From positions 682,001 to 746,000 of the forward strand of contig CATOSB010000002.1 in NCBI GenBank assembly GCA_951812305.1: a stretch of DNA of 64,000 bases, read 5' to 3'. Each line of letters opens with the position of its first letter. Position 1 is the first letter of the stretch. Below, piece by piece: positions 52,075 to 60,709 of the stretch. A program made the translations under genes and the position numbers. Under the pieces are notes generated by a model. It was not told where the DNA came from. It was given only the letters and a program-made list of their open reading frames with translations, and ran no database searches. This DNA is from an uncultured Paracoccaceae bacterium (lineage in GTDB: Bacteria; Pseudomonadota; Alphaproteobacteria; Rhodobacterales; Rhodobacteraceae).

Positions 52075-52748
52075 TCGCCCAAGAGGCCCTCGCCCAACTG
52101 CGCGCCGCCGCGCGGCGCGGCAAGGCGGAAGAGATGGCCGCCTACCACAAGGTCGACCGCGAATATATTGGCATTGCCAACCCGGATATCGACGCCTTAA
52201 CAAAAGCTTGGCGCAAGGAGCTCACCCTTGATGACCGGCTTGCCCTTGCCTCCGGCCTCTGGAACACAGACATTCACGAGGCCCGCATCGCCGCCGCCAA
52301 ACTCCTTACACAGGCCCGGATCAAACCAGATGACAGAGGCGCCTGGGACCTCATCAAAAGCTGGGTGCCAGAATTTGACGCATGGGCGGTGGCTGACCAT
52401 GCCTCAATCGCAGGCCAGAAACGCCTCGTGGCTGATCCCGCTCGTCTGGAAGACGTCGAGACCTGGACCAAATCAGACCACATGTGGACCAAACGCGCCG
52501 CTTTGGTGATGACGCTGCCCTGGGCCAAACAGAACAACCCCAAACCCCATGAAGATGTCGCCCGCGACCGCATCCTTGGCTGGGCCGCCTCTTATGTCCC
52601 GGATCAGCAATGGTTCATCCAGAAGGCCGTCGCATGGTGGTTGCGCGACCTGTCCAAACGCGACCCCGACCGGGTCAAGGATTTCCTCGCCAATCACGGT
52701 GAACAAATGAAACCCTTCGCCCGCCGCGAAGCCACCAAATACCTGTAA
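52071..52748 (+). CDS. AlkD-like DNA alkylation repair protein (HEAT repeats)
   Basis: This 225-residue all-helical protein matches the DNA-glycosylase AlkD family, which removes alkylated purines. YIGIANPDIDALTKAWRKEL, NTDIHEARIAAAKLLTQARI and a helix with WVPEFDAWAVADHASI are typical HEAT-like repeats. WTKRAALVMTLPWAK carries the conserved Trp and Arg near the DNA-binding face. It is the last gene of the glmU transcript and is followed by strong terminator hairpins. Confidence 0.82.
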   Translation: MIAQEALAQLRAAARRGKAEEMAAYHKVDREYIGIANPDIDALTKAWRKELTLDDRLALASGLWNTDIHEARIAAAKLLTQARIKPDDRGAWDLIKSWVPEFDAWAVADHASIAGQKRLVADPARLEDVETWTKSDHMWTKRAALVMTLPWAKQNNPKPHEDVARDRILGWAASYVPDQQWFIQKAVAWWLRDLSKRDPDRVKDFLANHGEQMKPFARREATKYL

Positions 52749-52982
52749 TTTCGCGCCCGCGATTCGACAGCGCGGTCAAGGATCGCGGCACGCGACCGCG
52801 CCCTTGGCGCGGCTTGTCCTTGACGGCGCTGTCGACTCGCAAATGCTTGGCAGCGGTCCGACCTGTCGGACCTTCTCAGCAATCCGCAATATCCCTGCCG
52901 CAAACGATTGCCAAAGAACGACACGTCACCTCACCGCGCTCAGCTTTGATCGCGCCGCGGCGCGAACAAAGCTCAAACCAGC

Positions 52983-53010
52983 GTGCGCCAAAGGCGCACT
53001 CATTTTATTT
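52983..53010 (+). terminator. Rho-independent terminator-like hairpin, unit 1
   Basis: GTGCGCC-AAA-GGCGCAC is a perfect 7-bp stem followed by TCATTTTATTT. It lies at the 3' end of the first 243-base unit, downstream of the glmU-glmS-AlkD operon. Confidence 0.75.
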
Positions 53011-53225
53011 AGGCGCGGTCAAGGATCGCGGCACGCGACCGCGCCCTTGGCGCGGCTTGTCCTTGACGGCGCTGTCGACTCGCAAATGCTTGGCAGCGGT
53101 CCGACCTGTCGGACCTTCTCAGCAATCCGCAATATCCCTGCCGCAAACGATTGCCAAAGAACGACACGTCACCTCACCGCGCTCAGCTTTGATCGCGCCG
53201 CGGCGCGAACAAAGCTCAAACCAGC

Positions 53226-53253
53226 GTGCGCCAAAGGCGCACTCATTTTATTT
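53226..53253 (+). terminator. Rho-independent terminator-like hairpin, unit 2
   Basis: This exact copy of the first terminator hairpin is 243 bases downstream. It precedes the convergent acyl-CoA synthetase gene end by 46 bases. Confidence 0.75.
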
Positions 53254-53298
53254 AGACGCCCAATGTGATCTCAAAAACCGGTCGGGGCGGATTGCTAC

Positions 53299-54909
53299 TC
53301 ACCCCTCCCGCAGAGCCCGCCGCATGATCTTGCCGGTCGCCGTCATTGGCAGGCTCTTGACCCTCTCCATCAATCGCGGTGCCAGATGCGGGCTGATGCG
53401 CTCTTTCACCCGCGCAACAAGCGCTGTTTCCAGAGACGCCCAATCCACCCCGTCCCGACAGACGACAAAGGCCTTCACCACCTCTGTGCGCACCGGGTCC
53501 GACACCCCAACCACGGCCGCCATCAGAACGTCTTCATGGCCAACCAGACAATGCTCGATCTCCACCGGTCCGATCCGGTACCCGGCGGACGTAATCACAT
53601 CGTCATCGCGGCTCTCATACCAGAAATAGCCGTCTTCATCCCGGCGCCCCAGATCGCCCGTGCGCATCCAATCATCGGTGAATTTCGCCGCCGTCTGTTC
53701 CGGTTTCTTCCAATATTCCAGAAACATGACTGGTTCGGGCCGATGCACCGCGATTTCCCCCAACTCGCCATCAGGCAATTCGTTGCCGTCGCCGTCGATG
53801 ATCGTCACCCGCTTGCCCGGGATCGGCAATCCGACAGAACCGGGCCGCACGTCCATCAACCCATGCCCCGAGCCCAGCACCAGATTACATTCCGTCTGCC
53901 CGTAGCCTTCGTTGATCGGCGCGCCCAGAACGTCATGTCCCCAATCGAGCAGGTCCGCGCCCAGACTCTCACCCCCGGAAAACACAGCGTTCAATGACAA
54001 CGCCCCCGGCATACCCGCCTGGCGCATCATTTTCAGCGCCGTGGGCGGCAAAAAGGCCGCCGTCACACCGGACCTGCGCATCAGGTCAAATGCCGCCTCG
54101 GGATCGAACTTGCGCATCGGCGCGCTGATCAACGGGACACCGTAGTACAAACACGGCATCGCCAGATCCATCAGCCCGCCGATCCACGCCCAGTCTGCCG
54201 GCGTCCAACCTGCCGCGCCGCTGCTGACAAACCCGTCATACTGCGCTTCGATTGCTGGCAAATGCCCGATCAGAAAGCGGTGCGCGTGCAACACGCCCTT
54301 GGGGTCACCCGTCGTGCCGGAAGTATAGATCAGGCAGGCCGGGTCCTCTGCGCCGGTCTCCACAGCCTGAAATTCCGACACGGTTTCGATTTCCGCCCAG
54401 AAATCCCGCGCCGGTGCGCGCGCGTCGCTGGTTGCGTAAATCTCGGCCAGATCCGGCAGCCCGGGTTGCAGCGTCAGGGCTTTCTCCAGACTCTCGCCAT
54501 CCGTCACGATCGCCCGCGCGCCACTGTCACCCAACCGGTATTGCAGGGCATCCGGACCGAACAGCGTGAATAGCGGCAAAACAATCGCACCGAGCTTCAT
54601 CACCGCCATATGGGTGATCATCACCTCAGGGCACTGCGGCAACAACACCGCGACGCGGTCCCCTCGCGTGATGCCCCGCGCCCGCAAACTGGCCGCCAGC
54701 CCATCGCTCGCGCGTTTTAGCTGGCCATAGGTCCAGCGCTCGTCCCGCCCGTCATCATGATGGTGAACAATCGCCACCTGATCCGGGCGCGTCGCGGCCC
54801 AGCTGTCACAGCACCGCTCGGCAATGTTGTAGGTATCGGGTACTTGCCAGCGAAAGCTGGCCTGCAACTCCCGCCAGTTTTTGCCCTTGTCCAGAACCGA
54901 ACGTATCAC
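53299..54909 (-). CDS. Acyl-CoA synthetase (AMP-forming), AcsA/MACS-like
   Basis: This 536-residue adenylate-forming enzyme activates a short- or medium-chain carboxylic acid to its CoA thioester. The P-loop CLIYTSGTTGDPKGVLHAHR, the NEGYGQTECNL segment, the YWYESRDDDVITSAGYRIG hinge region and the C-terminal catalytic lysine motif PMTATGKIMRR are present. The arrangement is nearer to medium-chain synthetases than to acetyl-CoA synthetase. It stands alone on the minus strand. The substrate cannot be read from the sequence. Confidence 0.9.
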   Translation of the reverse strand: MIRSVLDKGKNWRELQASFRWQVPDTYNIAERCCDSWAATRPDQVAIVHHHDDGRDERWTYGQLKRASDGLAASLRARGITRGDRVAVLLPQCPEVMITHMAVMKLGAIVLPLFTLFGPDALQYRLGDSGARAIVTDGESLEKALTLQPGLPDLAEIYATSDARAPARDFWAEIETVSEFQAVETGAEDPACLIYTSGTTGDPKGVLHAHRFLIGHLPAIEAQYDGFVSSGAAGWTPADWAWIGGLMDLAMPCLYYGVPLISAPMRKFDPEAAFDLMRRSGVTAAFLPPTALKMMRQAGMPGALSLNAVFSGGESLGADLLDWGHDVLGAPINEGYGQTECNLVLGSGHGLMDVRPGSVGLPIPGKRVTIIDGDGNELPDGELGEIAVHRPEPVMFLEYWKKPEQTAAKFTDDWMRTGDLGRRDEDGYFWYESRDDDVITSAGYRIGPVEIEHCLVGHEDVLMAAVVGVSDPVRTEVVKAFVVCRDGVDWASLETALVARVKERISPHLAPRLMERVKSLPMTATGKIMRRALREG

Positions 54910-55267
54910 GGCGCTCTCCGACCCGTTTCGGTCAACCTAGAATGTTTTGGGGAAGGTCGGAACTGACAATTCTGGTGTGAAGCGGACATAGCGTTTTCGT
55001 ACGACAAGACGCGCGATTGCCTGCCCGTGGGGTGGCGATCCAACATCGTGACGAAGAACTTTATCTTAGCCAAGTCCGCACGAATTCAAAGAGTTGCGCC
55101 CGTCCTGACCAAATCGCCAGCCCGTGGGGACGGGCAGGCGATCGCGCGGCGGCCCGATGGGCCTTGATTCCGCGCGAGGGGCAGAAACCCGCAACGTCCG
55201 CTCAAGACATAAACACGGAAAAGACTTGTTCTTTAGCCCGACCAAGCCAACCGAGCTGAACGCCAGT
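54910..55267. other. 358-base intergenic region filled by an inverted-repeat element
   Basis: Nearly the whole gap is the 222-base element listed at 54981-55202. Short flanks on either side show no gene. Open frames crossing it have no ribosome binding site or recognisable product. Confidence 0.6.
54981..55202. repeat. 222-base element with inverted ends, contains repeat member C
   Basis: Both ends read AGCGGACRT inward. An internal inverted repeat, GCGCGATtGCCTGCCCGT near 55011 and its complement near 55127-55146, matches over 18 bases with one mismatch. The right arm (55102-55202, minus strand) aligns with repeat members A and B: GCGCGGAATCAAGGCCC, GGGCCGCCGCGCGATCG, ending GGCGATTTGGTCAGGAC. 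The size and shape resemble a MITE-like element or a large structured RNA. No target duplication was identified. Confidence 0.7.
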
Positions 55268-55765
55268 TCAATTCGAATAAACGGTGACCTCGACCAGATC
55301 CGCCAAAGGTGCCTCCAACAGACGCATCGCGGCCAGCGACAGCTGGCTGCCGCCGCCGGCGGGTCCGCCGCTTGGGATCAGTTCCAATCGCACGGAGCGG
55401 CCCGTGTCAGGGTAAACCACCCGCCCTTGCGTCACCGCGCTGACCAACGGGGTCTTCATCCAGAACCCTTCCGCCGCCGGGTCACCGAGCGAGGCGATGG
55501 TCGTCCCCAACGCGCCGCCATCAGATGTGGGTGGCGTCACGCTCACCGGGATCACGTCGTCGCCGCCATCCTCGATTGTCGGCGCGCCGGGATCGAAGAT
55601 TGGCGTCGGTTCAACGCCATCGCCATCCGGCCGTGGTGGCGGGCGCATCGTGTCCGACGACCCCGAAGGCGCGGCGTCCGGTTTGTTGCCATCCAGAAAT
55701 CCGGGCCGCATGTCAGCACAACCCGCCAAAGCCACAATCAGGGCACATGAAATCACAATACGCAT
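55268..55765 (-). CDS. Predicted lipoprotein, Rhodobacterales type
   Basis: This 165-residue protein has a signal peptide and lipobox ALAGC (Cys16). A Pro/Asp/Gly-rich linker ([16 protein letters not shown]) follows. The C-terminal domain has the pattern [20 protein letters not shown], then [18 protein letters not shown] and [19 protein letters not shown] recall this kind of protein in many Rhodobacterales, where it is often misnamed D-galactarate dehydratase; it has no dehydratase features. The start is MRIVISCAL at 55765. Divergent from moaA. Confidence 0.75.
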   Translation of the reverse strand: MRIVISCALIVALAGCADMRPGFLDGNKPDAAPSGSSDTMRPPPRPDGDGVEPTPIFDPGAPTIEDGGDDVIPVSVTPPTSDGGALGTTIASLGDPAAEGFWMKTPLVSAVTQGRVVYPDTGRSVRLELIPSGGPAGGGSQLSLAAMRLLEAPLADLVEVTVYSN

Positions 55766-55852
55766 GGGTGTGACCCTAGGGCGAAACTTTTGCCGGTTCA
55801 ACGCCTTGTCGCGCCTTGCGGCGAGGCTTTGCCAAGCATACATTCGACCCTG

Positions 55853-56857
55853 ATGACACCCCAGCTAGTCGATCCATTTCAGCGCGCCATCACCTACCTG
55901 CGCGTCAGCGTCACCGACCGCTGCGATTTCCGCTGCGTCTATTGCATGTCCGAGAACATGACCTTTCTGCCCAAGAAAGAGCTTCTGACGCTGGAAGAGC
56001 TGGATCGCATGTGTTCGACCTTTATTGGTCTGGGCGTCGAGAAGCTGCGCATCACGGGTGGAGAGCCGCTGGTCCGCAAGGGCATCATGACCTTCTTCCA
56101 GTCCATGACCCGGCATCTGGACAGCGGCGCGCTGAAGGAATTGACCGTCACCACCAATGGCAGCCAACTCTCCCGCTTCGCCACTGACCTCTACGCCGCT
56201 GGTGTGCGCCGCGTGAATGTCTCGCTCGACACGCTGGACGCCGACAAATTCGCCCGCGTCACCCGCTGGGGCCGCCTTGCCCAGGTCCTGAACGGCATCG
56301 ACGCCGCCCGCACCGCAAGCCTGCGCGTCAAGATCAACGCCGTCGCGTTGAAGGGCTTCAACGAGGATGAACTCCTCGCGCTGACCGAATGGTGCGCGAC
56401 AGAGGACATGGACCTGACCTGGATCGAGGTCATGCCCATGGGCGACCTCGGCAACGAGGACCGGATCGGCCAATACTGGCCCGTCTCCGACGTCCGCGTC
56501 CAACTGGCGCAACACTACACCATCACCGACATCGCCACCCGCACCGGCGGCCCCGCCCGCTACGTGCGCCTTGAAGAAACCGGCCAACAAATCGGCTTCA
56601 TCACGCCGCTGACCCATAATTTCTGCGAATCCTGCAACCGCGTCCGCCTCACCTGCACCGGCCAGCTTTACATGTGCCTCGGTCAGGAAGACATGGCCGA
56701 CCTCCGCGCACCCCTGCGCGCCTTCGAAAGCGACTTGCTGCTCACCGAGGCCATCCACAAAGCCATCGCCCTAAAACCCAAAGGCCACGATTTCGACTAT
56801 TCGAGGCAGAGGGCAGACGGTCAGGTGTCTAGGCATATGTCGCATACGGGGGGGTGA
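55853..56857 (+). CDS. moaA: GTP 3',8-cyclase (molybdenum cofactor biosynthesis protein A)
   Basis: This 334-residue radical-SAM enzyme makes the first intermediate of the molybdenum cofactor. The N-terminal cluster motif CDFRCVYCM binds the SAM [4Fe-4S], and [12 protein letters not shown] binds [16 protein letters not shown] holds the C-terminal cluster cysteines. The protein ends RHMSHTGG, where the Gly-Gly tail is functionally important. The start is [11 protein letters not shown] at 55853; the upstream part of the frame is not conserved. No other moa gene is adjacent. Confidence 0.95.
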   Translation: MTPQLVDPFQRAITYLRVSVTDRCDFRCVYCMSENMTFLPKKELLTLEELDRMCSTFIGLGVEKLRITGGEPLVRKGIMTFFQSMTRHLDSGALKELTVTTNGSQLSRFATDLYAAGVRRVNVSLDTLDADKFARVTRWGRLAQVLNGIDAARTASLRVKINAVALKGFNEDELLALTEWCATEDMDLTWIEVMPMGDLGNEDRIGQYWPVSDVRVQLAQHYTITDIATRTGGPARYVRLEETGQQIGFITPLTHNFCESCNRVRLTCTGQLYMCLGQEDMADLRAPLRAFESDLLLTEAIHKAIALKPKGHDFDYSRQRADGQVSRHMSHTGG

Positions 56858-56897
56858 GGCATAAGGACGATAAAGTAATGCTCCATAGTAGCCTTTT

Positions 56898-57488
56898 TTA
56901 GCGATTTTGCTTCGCCAGTTTTTTGTCGATACGGGCAATGTGCTTATCCCAATCATCGCTCCAGCCTTGGGCTTTGGCTTGTTCGCAAAGTTTTCGAGCC
57001 AATGTCAGATTGCCGCGTTTTTCTTCGATGATGCGGAGTTGGCGATAACCAGCATGCGCTGGAACAATTCCCCAGTTCTTGTCTTCTTGAAATTTCTTTA
57101 ACGCGTTCGAGGCTAAACCGATTTGTCGCTGATAGCTCTTAATCGCTTCTTCCAGAGCATGGGCGTCAACATCTCGCCATCGATAGAAGAACTCTCCCCG
57201 GGCCTGAAAATAGAAATGCAAAGTGAGCACCGGCACATTTTCCGAGACCAGTGAATCGGCTCGCTCCAATAGCTTGTAGCCAAGATGGCGTAAGTGCTCC
57301 TTCTTCAAATGCCCAACCAAGTTGCCAATCGCGCCCGGATCATCCGAGCCAACTAGAGCTTCAGCCGATATATTCCCAAGTGGCTGAAACGCGTCCTCAA
57401 TGGTCAAACGCTCATTGAGTGTGAAGACCTCGGTCCACCAATCGCCTAACTCTTTAGGCCTAATCTGAGAACGAAAAAATCGAAGCAT
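56898..57488 (-). CDS. Hypothetical helical protein, AT-richer than neighbours
   Basis: This 196-residue soluble, probably all-helical protein contains TPR-like stretches (LEEAIKSYQRQIGLASNALK, then YRQLRIIEEKRGNLTLARKL). It begins MLRFFRSQIRPKELGDWW and ends in a Lys-rich tail. Base composition and codon use appear AT-richer than in flanking genes, which suggests acquisition. It is convergent with moaA. No family is recognised. Confidence 0.6.
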   Translation of the reverse strand: MLRFFRSQIRPKELGDWWTEVFTLNERLTIEDAFQPLGNISAEALVGSDDPGAIGNLVGHLKKEHLRHLGYKLLERADSLVSENVPVLTLHFYFQARGEFFYRWRDVDAHALEEAIKSYQRQIGLASNALKKFQEDKNWGIVPAHAGYRQLRIIEEKRGNLTLARKLCEQAKAQGWSDDWDKHIARIDKKLAKQNR

Positions 57489-57581
57489 TTCACGTCCAAC
57501 AATACATAACTAAATGATCTTGCATAGCGGTCTCAAGCATTCAGGAATTGCAAGGCATCACTGGCCGACAAGCAAGCGTAG

Positions 57582-57601
57582 GGTGGGCATTTCTGCCCAC
57601 C
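57582..57601. repeat. GGTGGGCA-TTTC-TGCCCACC hairpin
   Basis: This perfect 8-bp stem with a 4-base loop is preceded by GCGTAG. As I recall, the same palindrome, with variable loop, is common between genes in many proteobacteria. It may act as a bidirectional terminator between the unknown gene and ccdB; there is no T-run. Confidence 0.6.
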
Positions 57602-57629
57602 ACTCGAGCAAGCCATTAGTCGCGCGATA

Positions 57630-57926
57630 TCAAAACCCATGAAACACCATATCCAACGCCGCCGTTATCTCGTCGCGATATTCGGTCAGCGATCCCACCG
57701 GCGCGCCAAGCTCGCCGACCCGAACCGCCGCCGCAAATTGCGTCACCATCACGGTTTCCCCGCCCGCCAACGCGAACACCGGATTCAGCCGCCCCGCTGG
57801 CTTTGGCGCAGTCTCCAAACCCATCAGCGGCACGACAATCCTTGTGTTCAGTGGCTCCAGCAGGTCCGACTGCACATCCACAACCAACCCGCCGCCCGGC
57901 AACTCGAACACATCATATTGCGCCAT
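57630..57926 (-). CDS. ccdB: CcdB-family toxin
   Basis: This 98-residue toxin would poison DNA gyrase. YDVFELPGGGLVVDVQSDLL and LNTRIVVPLMGLETAPKP are the conserved N-terminal half. LNPVFALAGGETVMVTQFAA follows, and the C-terminal EITAALDMVFHGF resembles the WGI-ending region that contacts gyrase. The start overlaps the antitoxin stop by one base (TGATGG). Confidence 0.9.
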   Translation of the reverse strand: MAQYDVFELPGGGLVVDVQSDLLEPLNTRIVVPLMGLETAPKPAGRLNPVFALAGGETVMVTQFAAAVRVGELGAPVGSLTEYRDEITAALDMVFHGF

Positions 57927-58159
57927 CAGAACTGGCGATGCCGGTCCAGCGGCAGGCCGTTTTCGTCCACGTAAGCATTTGAGCTTTCCAGCGCCGCACG
58001 GTTTGCCCTAAGCCATGCCTCTCGCCGGACACGCGCCACTTCCCGGCGAATGCCATCTTCCGCTGCGCGCGACAGATTCACATCAAACGCGCGCGCCTCG
58101 GACAAAAGCTCCGGGTCAAGCGATATGTTCGTGGCTTTACGGGCAGAAGAAACAGACAT
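57926..58159 (-). CDS. ccdA: CcdA-family antitoxin
   Basis: This 77-residue antitoxin has an N-terminal ribbon-helix-helix region (NISLDPELLSEARAFDVNLS) expected to bind its own promoter. The C-terminal disordered tail NAYVDENGLPLDRHRQF resembles the toxin-neutralising part of CcdA. It precedes the toxin, the usual order. The module is chromosomal and stands between unrelated genes. Confidence 0.9.
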   Translation of the reverse strand: MSVSSARKATNISLDPELLSEARAFDVNLSRAAEDGIRREVARVRREAWLRANRAALESSNAYVDENGLPLDRHRQF

Positions 58160-58250
58160 TGCGGGTCTCCGGTTTCACATACTGTACCACCACAATCCAT
58201 GCGCATCAACCATGCGCATAACCCACCGCACGCCCCGTTAACCCCGCCAA

Positions 58251-58296
58251 ATACCGACACCCGCACCGACGTAATACCGACGCGATACCGACGTGC
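58251..58296. repeat. Short tandem repeat with 11-base period, copy 2
   Basis: On the plus strand AATACCGAC, CACCGACGT, AATACCGACGC and GATACCGACGT follow one another with the same unit as at 22378-22450. It lies upstream of ccdA, in the 58160-58430 gap. The rest of that gap has no convincing gene. Confidence 0.65.
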
Positions 58297-58430
58297 CAAA
58301 ACCCCTTGTTTCACAGGCGTTAACCCCCGATTCGGCCACCCGGACCGCCTGACGGATTCACCACCCGTTAACCCGAGGCCCAACCGCCCCCCAAATCCAC
58401 CCGCGCCTTCTCGACCCAATGCTCGCGCAG

Positions 58431-59951
58431 TCAGGCGTCGGGCGCCAACCCGGCCACTGGTTTGCGTAGGTTCATCACTGCTTTGTAAAGCGGCCAGATC
58501 AGGAAACCTGCAGAGATGATCAACGCGGTCATCGCGATTGGGCGCGTCAGGATTTCTGAGAAATCACCACCACTGCTCATCAGGGCAGAGCGCAGCCGCT
58601 CCTCGGCAAGCGGGCCGAGCACGAAGCCGATCACGAAGGGCGCGAGCGGGAACTTGGCCCAGCTCAGCACCAGACCGAGAAGTCCGAAGGCGAACATCAC
58701 CCAGGCATCCTCAAGCCGGTTGTTGGTTGCGACCACGCCGACGACGCAGAAGACCAGGATCACTGGCGCAAGGATGTGCAACGGCACGGTGATGATCTTG
58801 GCCAACGCCCGGATCGACAGGATCATGATCACGATCATCGCGATGTTGGCGAAAAGATACGCAGATACGATGCCGTAAAAGACATCGGGGTGTTCAATGA
58901 CCAGAAGTGGGCCGGGTTCAACTGCATGCAGGATAAGCGCCGCCATCAGCAGGACATCCTGCCCAGAGCCCGGAATGCCAAGCGCGATCATCGGGATCAG
59001 CGCGCCACCGACGGTCGCGTTGTTGCCGCTTTCTGCAGCCACGATAGCCTCTTCCGATCCGTGACCGAATTCTTCTTTCTTCTTCGAGAATGTCTGCGCC
59101 ATTGAATAGGACAGCACCGCACCGATATTGGCGCCGATCCCGGGCAACAGCCCGATCCAGGTGCCCAGAATTGACGAGCGCAGCACATTGAAAGGATAGC
59201 GCGCGATACGGCCCACGTCCCTTAGAACCTCGCGCATCGCGGCGGTTCCTTGGGCGGTCATGGGATTTCCACTGCTGATATCGGCAAGCACCTGACGCAC
59301 TGCGAAAGTACCGATCAGCACTGGCAGGATGTGAAATCCGTTTGCCAGCGCGGGAACATCGAAGGTGAACCGGTTGCTGGCCGAGATGGCGTCGAAACCG
59401 ACTGTAGATACGAAGATGCCCAGAAATCCCGCCAAAAGTGCCTTGGCCGGCGCCTCGGACCCAACGACGGCGATCAGTACGAGGCCGAGGATCACGAACG
59501 CGAAGTAGTCGAAATTCTGAAACGAGGTGGCAACGGATGCGAGCGGGATGGCCAGCAAGACCAGCAACAGCCATGAGATTACACCGCCAGCGAAGGACGC
59601 CGAGATCCCCAGCGACAACGCGCGCCCCGCCAGTCCCTTTTTGCACATGGCGTGGCCGTCGATCGTGGTCATTACCGCCGAGGGCGCGCCGGGCACCCCT
59701 ATGAGAACGCCCGAGACGAGCCCGCCGCTGACGCCACCGACATAAATACCGATGAGGAAGATCTGCGCCGCAAGATTGTCCATGGCGAAGGTCAGCGGCA
59801 GCATCAGCGCCATCAGCATACCGCCCCCCAGCCCGGGAATCGCGCCTACCAGCACGCCAAGCGCCACGCCAAAGACGCACCACATCAGGTTTGACGGTTC
59901 GAGAAGCAGAAGGATCGAGTCAAGGACGGGTGCGAACATCGGGGAATCCAC
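58431..59951 (-). CDS. tctA: Tripartite tricarboxylate transporter, large permease TctA
   Basis: This 506-residue permease has about 12 transmembrane helices. GALVGAIPGLGGGMLMALML-like start segments (here VLVGAIPGLGGGMLMALMLP) and GLLPGIGANIGAVLSYSMA are the family's repeated glycine-rich motifs. ALGIPGSGQDVLLMAALILH is also conserved. It is the last gene of the sulfatase-tctC-tctB-tctA unit. Without a working TctC binding protein it probably cannot transport. Confidence 0.93.
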   Translation of the reverse strand: MDSPMFAPVLDSILLLLEPSNLMWCVFGVALGVLVGAIPGLGGGMLMALMLPLTFAMDNLAAQIFLIGIYVGGVSGGLVSGVLIGVPGAPSAVMTTIDGHAMCKKGLAGRALSLGISASFAGGVISWLLLVLLAIPLASVATSFQNFDYFAFVILGLVLIAVVGSEAPAKALLAGFLGIFVSTVGFDAISASNRFTFDVPALANGFHILPVLIGTFAVRQVLADISSGNPMTAQGTAAMREVLRDVGRIARYPFNVLRSSILGTWIGLLPGIGANIGAVLSYSMAQTFSKKKEEFGHGSEEAIVAAESGNNATVGGALIPMIALGIPGSGQDVLLMAALILHAVEPGPLLVIEHPDVFYGIVSAYLFANIAMIVIMILSIRALAKIITVPLHILAPVILVFCVVGVVATNNRLEDAWVMFAFGLLGLVLSWAKFPLAPFVIGFVLGPLAEERLRSALMSSGGDFSEILTRPIAMTALIISAGFLIWPLYKAVMNLRKPVAGLAPDA

Positions 59952-60419
59952 CTATGGCAGGTTGACGAACAGGAAGCTCTTGAAGACGTAGGCGACGGCA
60001 GGCGGGATCACGATGGCGACGATCACCAGCGGGATCAGTGCCTGCCGTGTCCACGGCACCAGCGATAGACCAGTCACGATGATATAGACCGGCGTCAGAT
60101 ACTGGAACGGGATCAGGCCCGTGTTCAAAAGAAACACGTAGCCGGCCAGCAGGATCAAAAGAAGGATCGGTTTGCCGGGCGAAATCGGTTTCTCGTCAAA
60201 TGCCGCGGGCGCCTCTGGGGCAATTGCTAGCGTGTGTCGACGCTCCAACATTCCTTTGACGATCAGCAGTACAGAAACGAGCGCGATTGGGACCAGTGCC
60301 AGACGCGGCATGAATGCCGGGCCGAGCGGGTCGAAGCCCGGATCGTAGATCCCGAAAGACGCCCAGAGGAAGAAGAGGAAGAAGATCAGAAACGCCGTTC
60401 CAGCCAGGATATCACGCAT
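59952..60419 (-). CDS. tctB: Tripartite tricarboxylate transporter, small permease TctB
   Basis: This 155-residue, four-helix protein of the TctB family starts MRDILAGTAFLIFFLFFLWA. It contains the periplasmic loop GFDPLGPAFMPRLALVPIAL, typical of the family, and ends LFVNLP. Its stop is adjacent to the tctA start region. It is 34 bases downstream of the tctC stop. Confidence 0.85.
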   Translation of the reverse strand: MRDILAGTAFLIFFLFFLWASFGIYDPGFDPLGPAFMPRLALVPIALVSVLLIVKGMLERRHTLAIAPEAPAAFDEKPISPGKPILLLILLAGYVFLLNTGLIPFQYLTPVYIIVTGLSLVPWTRQALIPLVIVAIVIPPAVAYVFKSFLFVNLP

Positions 60420-60709
60420 GTCTTTCTCCTCCCTCCGGCAGGTTTGCGTCAGTCACTTGCGGCTGATGCCGTGTTCTTCGATCAACCGAGCGCGGGTTTC
60501 GAACTGTTCCTGCACGGCGGCATCAAGATCTGCGCCACCAAGGAATTCGATGTCGACACCCAGCAGCCCTTCAAGTGTGGCTTCGTTTTCCGGGTCGGAC
60601 AACGCCTCTTGCAGGGCAGCACGCCAGAACGCCTTGGCCTCTTCGGGGGCGCTGCGGCGGATCCATAGATAACCCCGATTCTGGATAAGACGTTGGCGTC
60701 ACCAGTGCA

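Larger units (their letters stand above)
52770..53255. repeat. Perfect tandem duplication of a 243-base hairpin-rich unit
   Basis: Unit 1 is 52770-53012 and unit 2 is 53013-53255, with no differences found by eye. Each unit holds at least four inverted repeats: CCGCGCC-CTT-GGCGCGG inside a GTCAAGGA/TCCTTGAC pair; GGTCCGAC-CT-GTCGGACC; AGCTTTG...CAAAGCT enclosing CGCGCCGCGGCGCG; and a terminator hairpin at its end. The remaining gap (52749-53298) holds nothing else. Because 243 is a multiple of three, an 81-residue repeat stays open, but it has no start or coding character. Confidence 0.9.

Noticed and set aside
52804..53268. Open frame through the 243-bp tandem repeat giving an 81-residue repeated peptide
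   Set aside because: It stays open only because 243 is divisible by three; several frames are open, there is no ribosome binding site and the DNA is dominated by hairpins.
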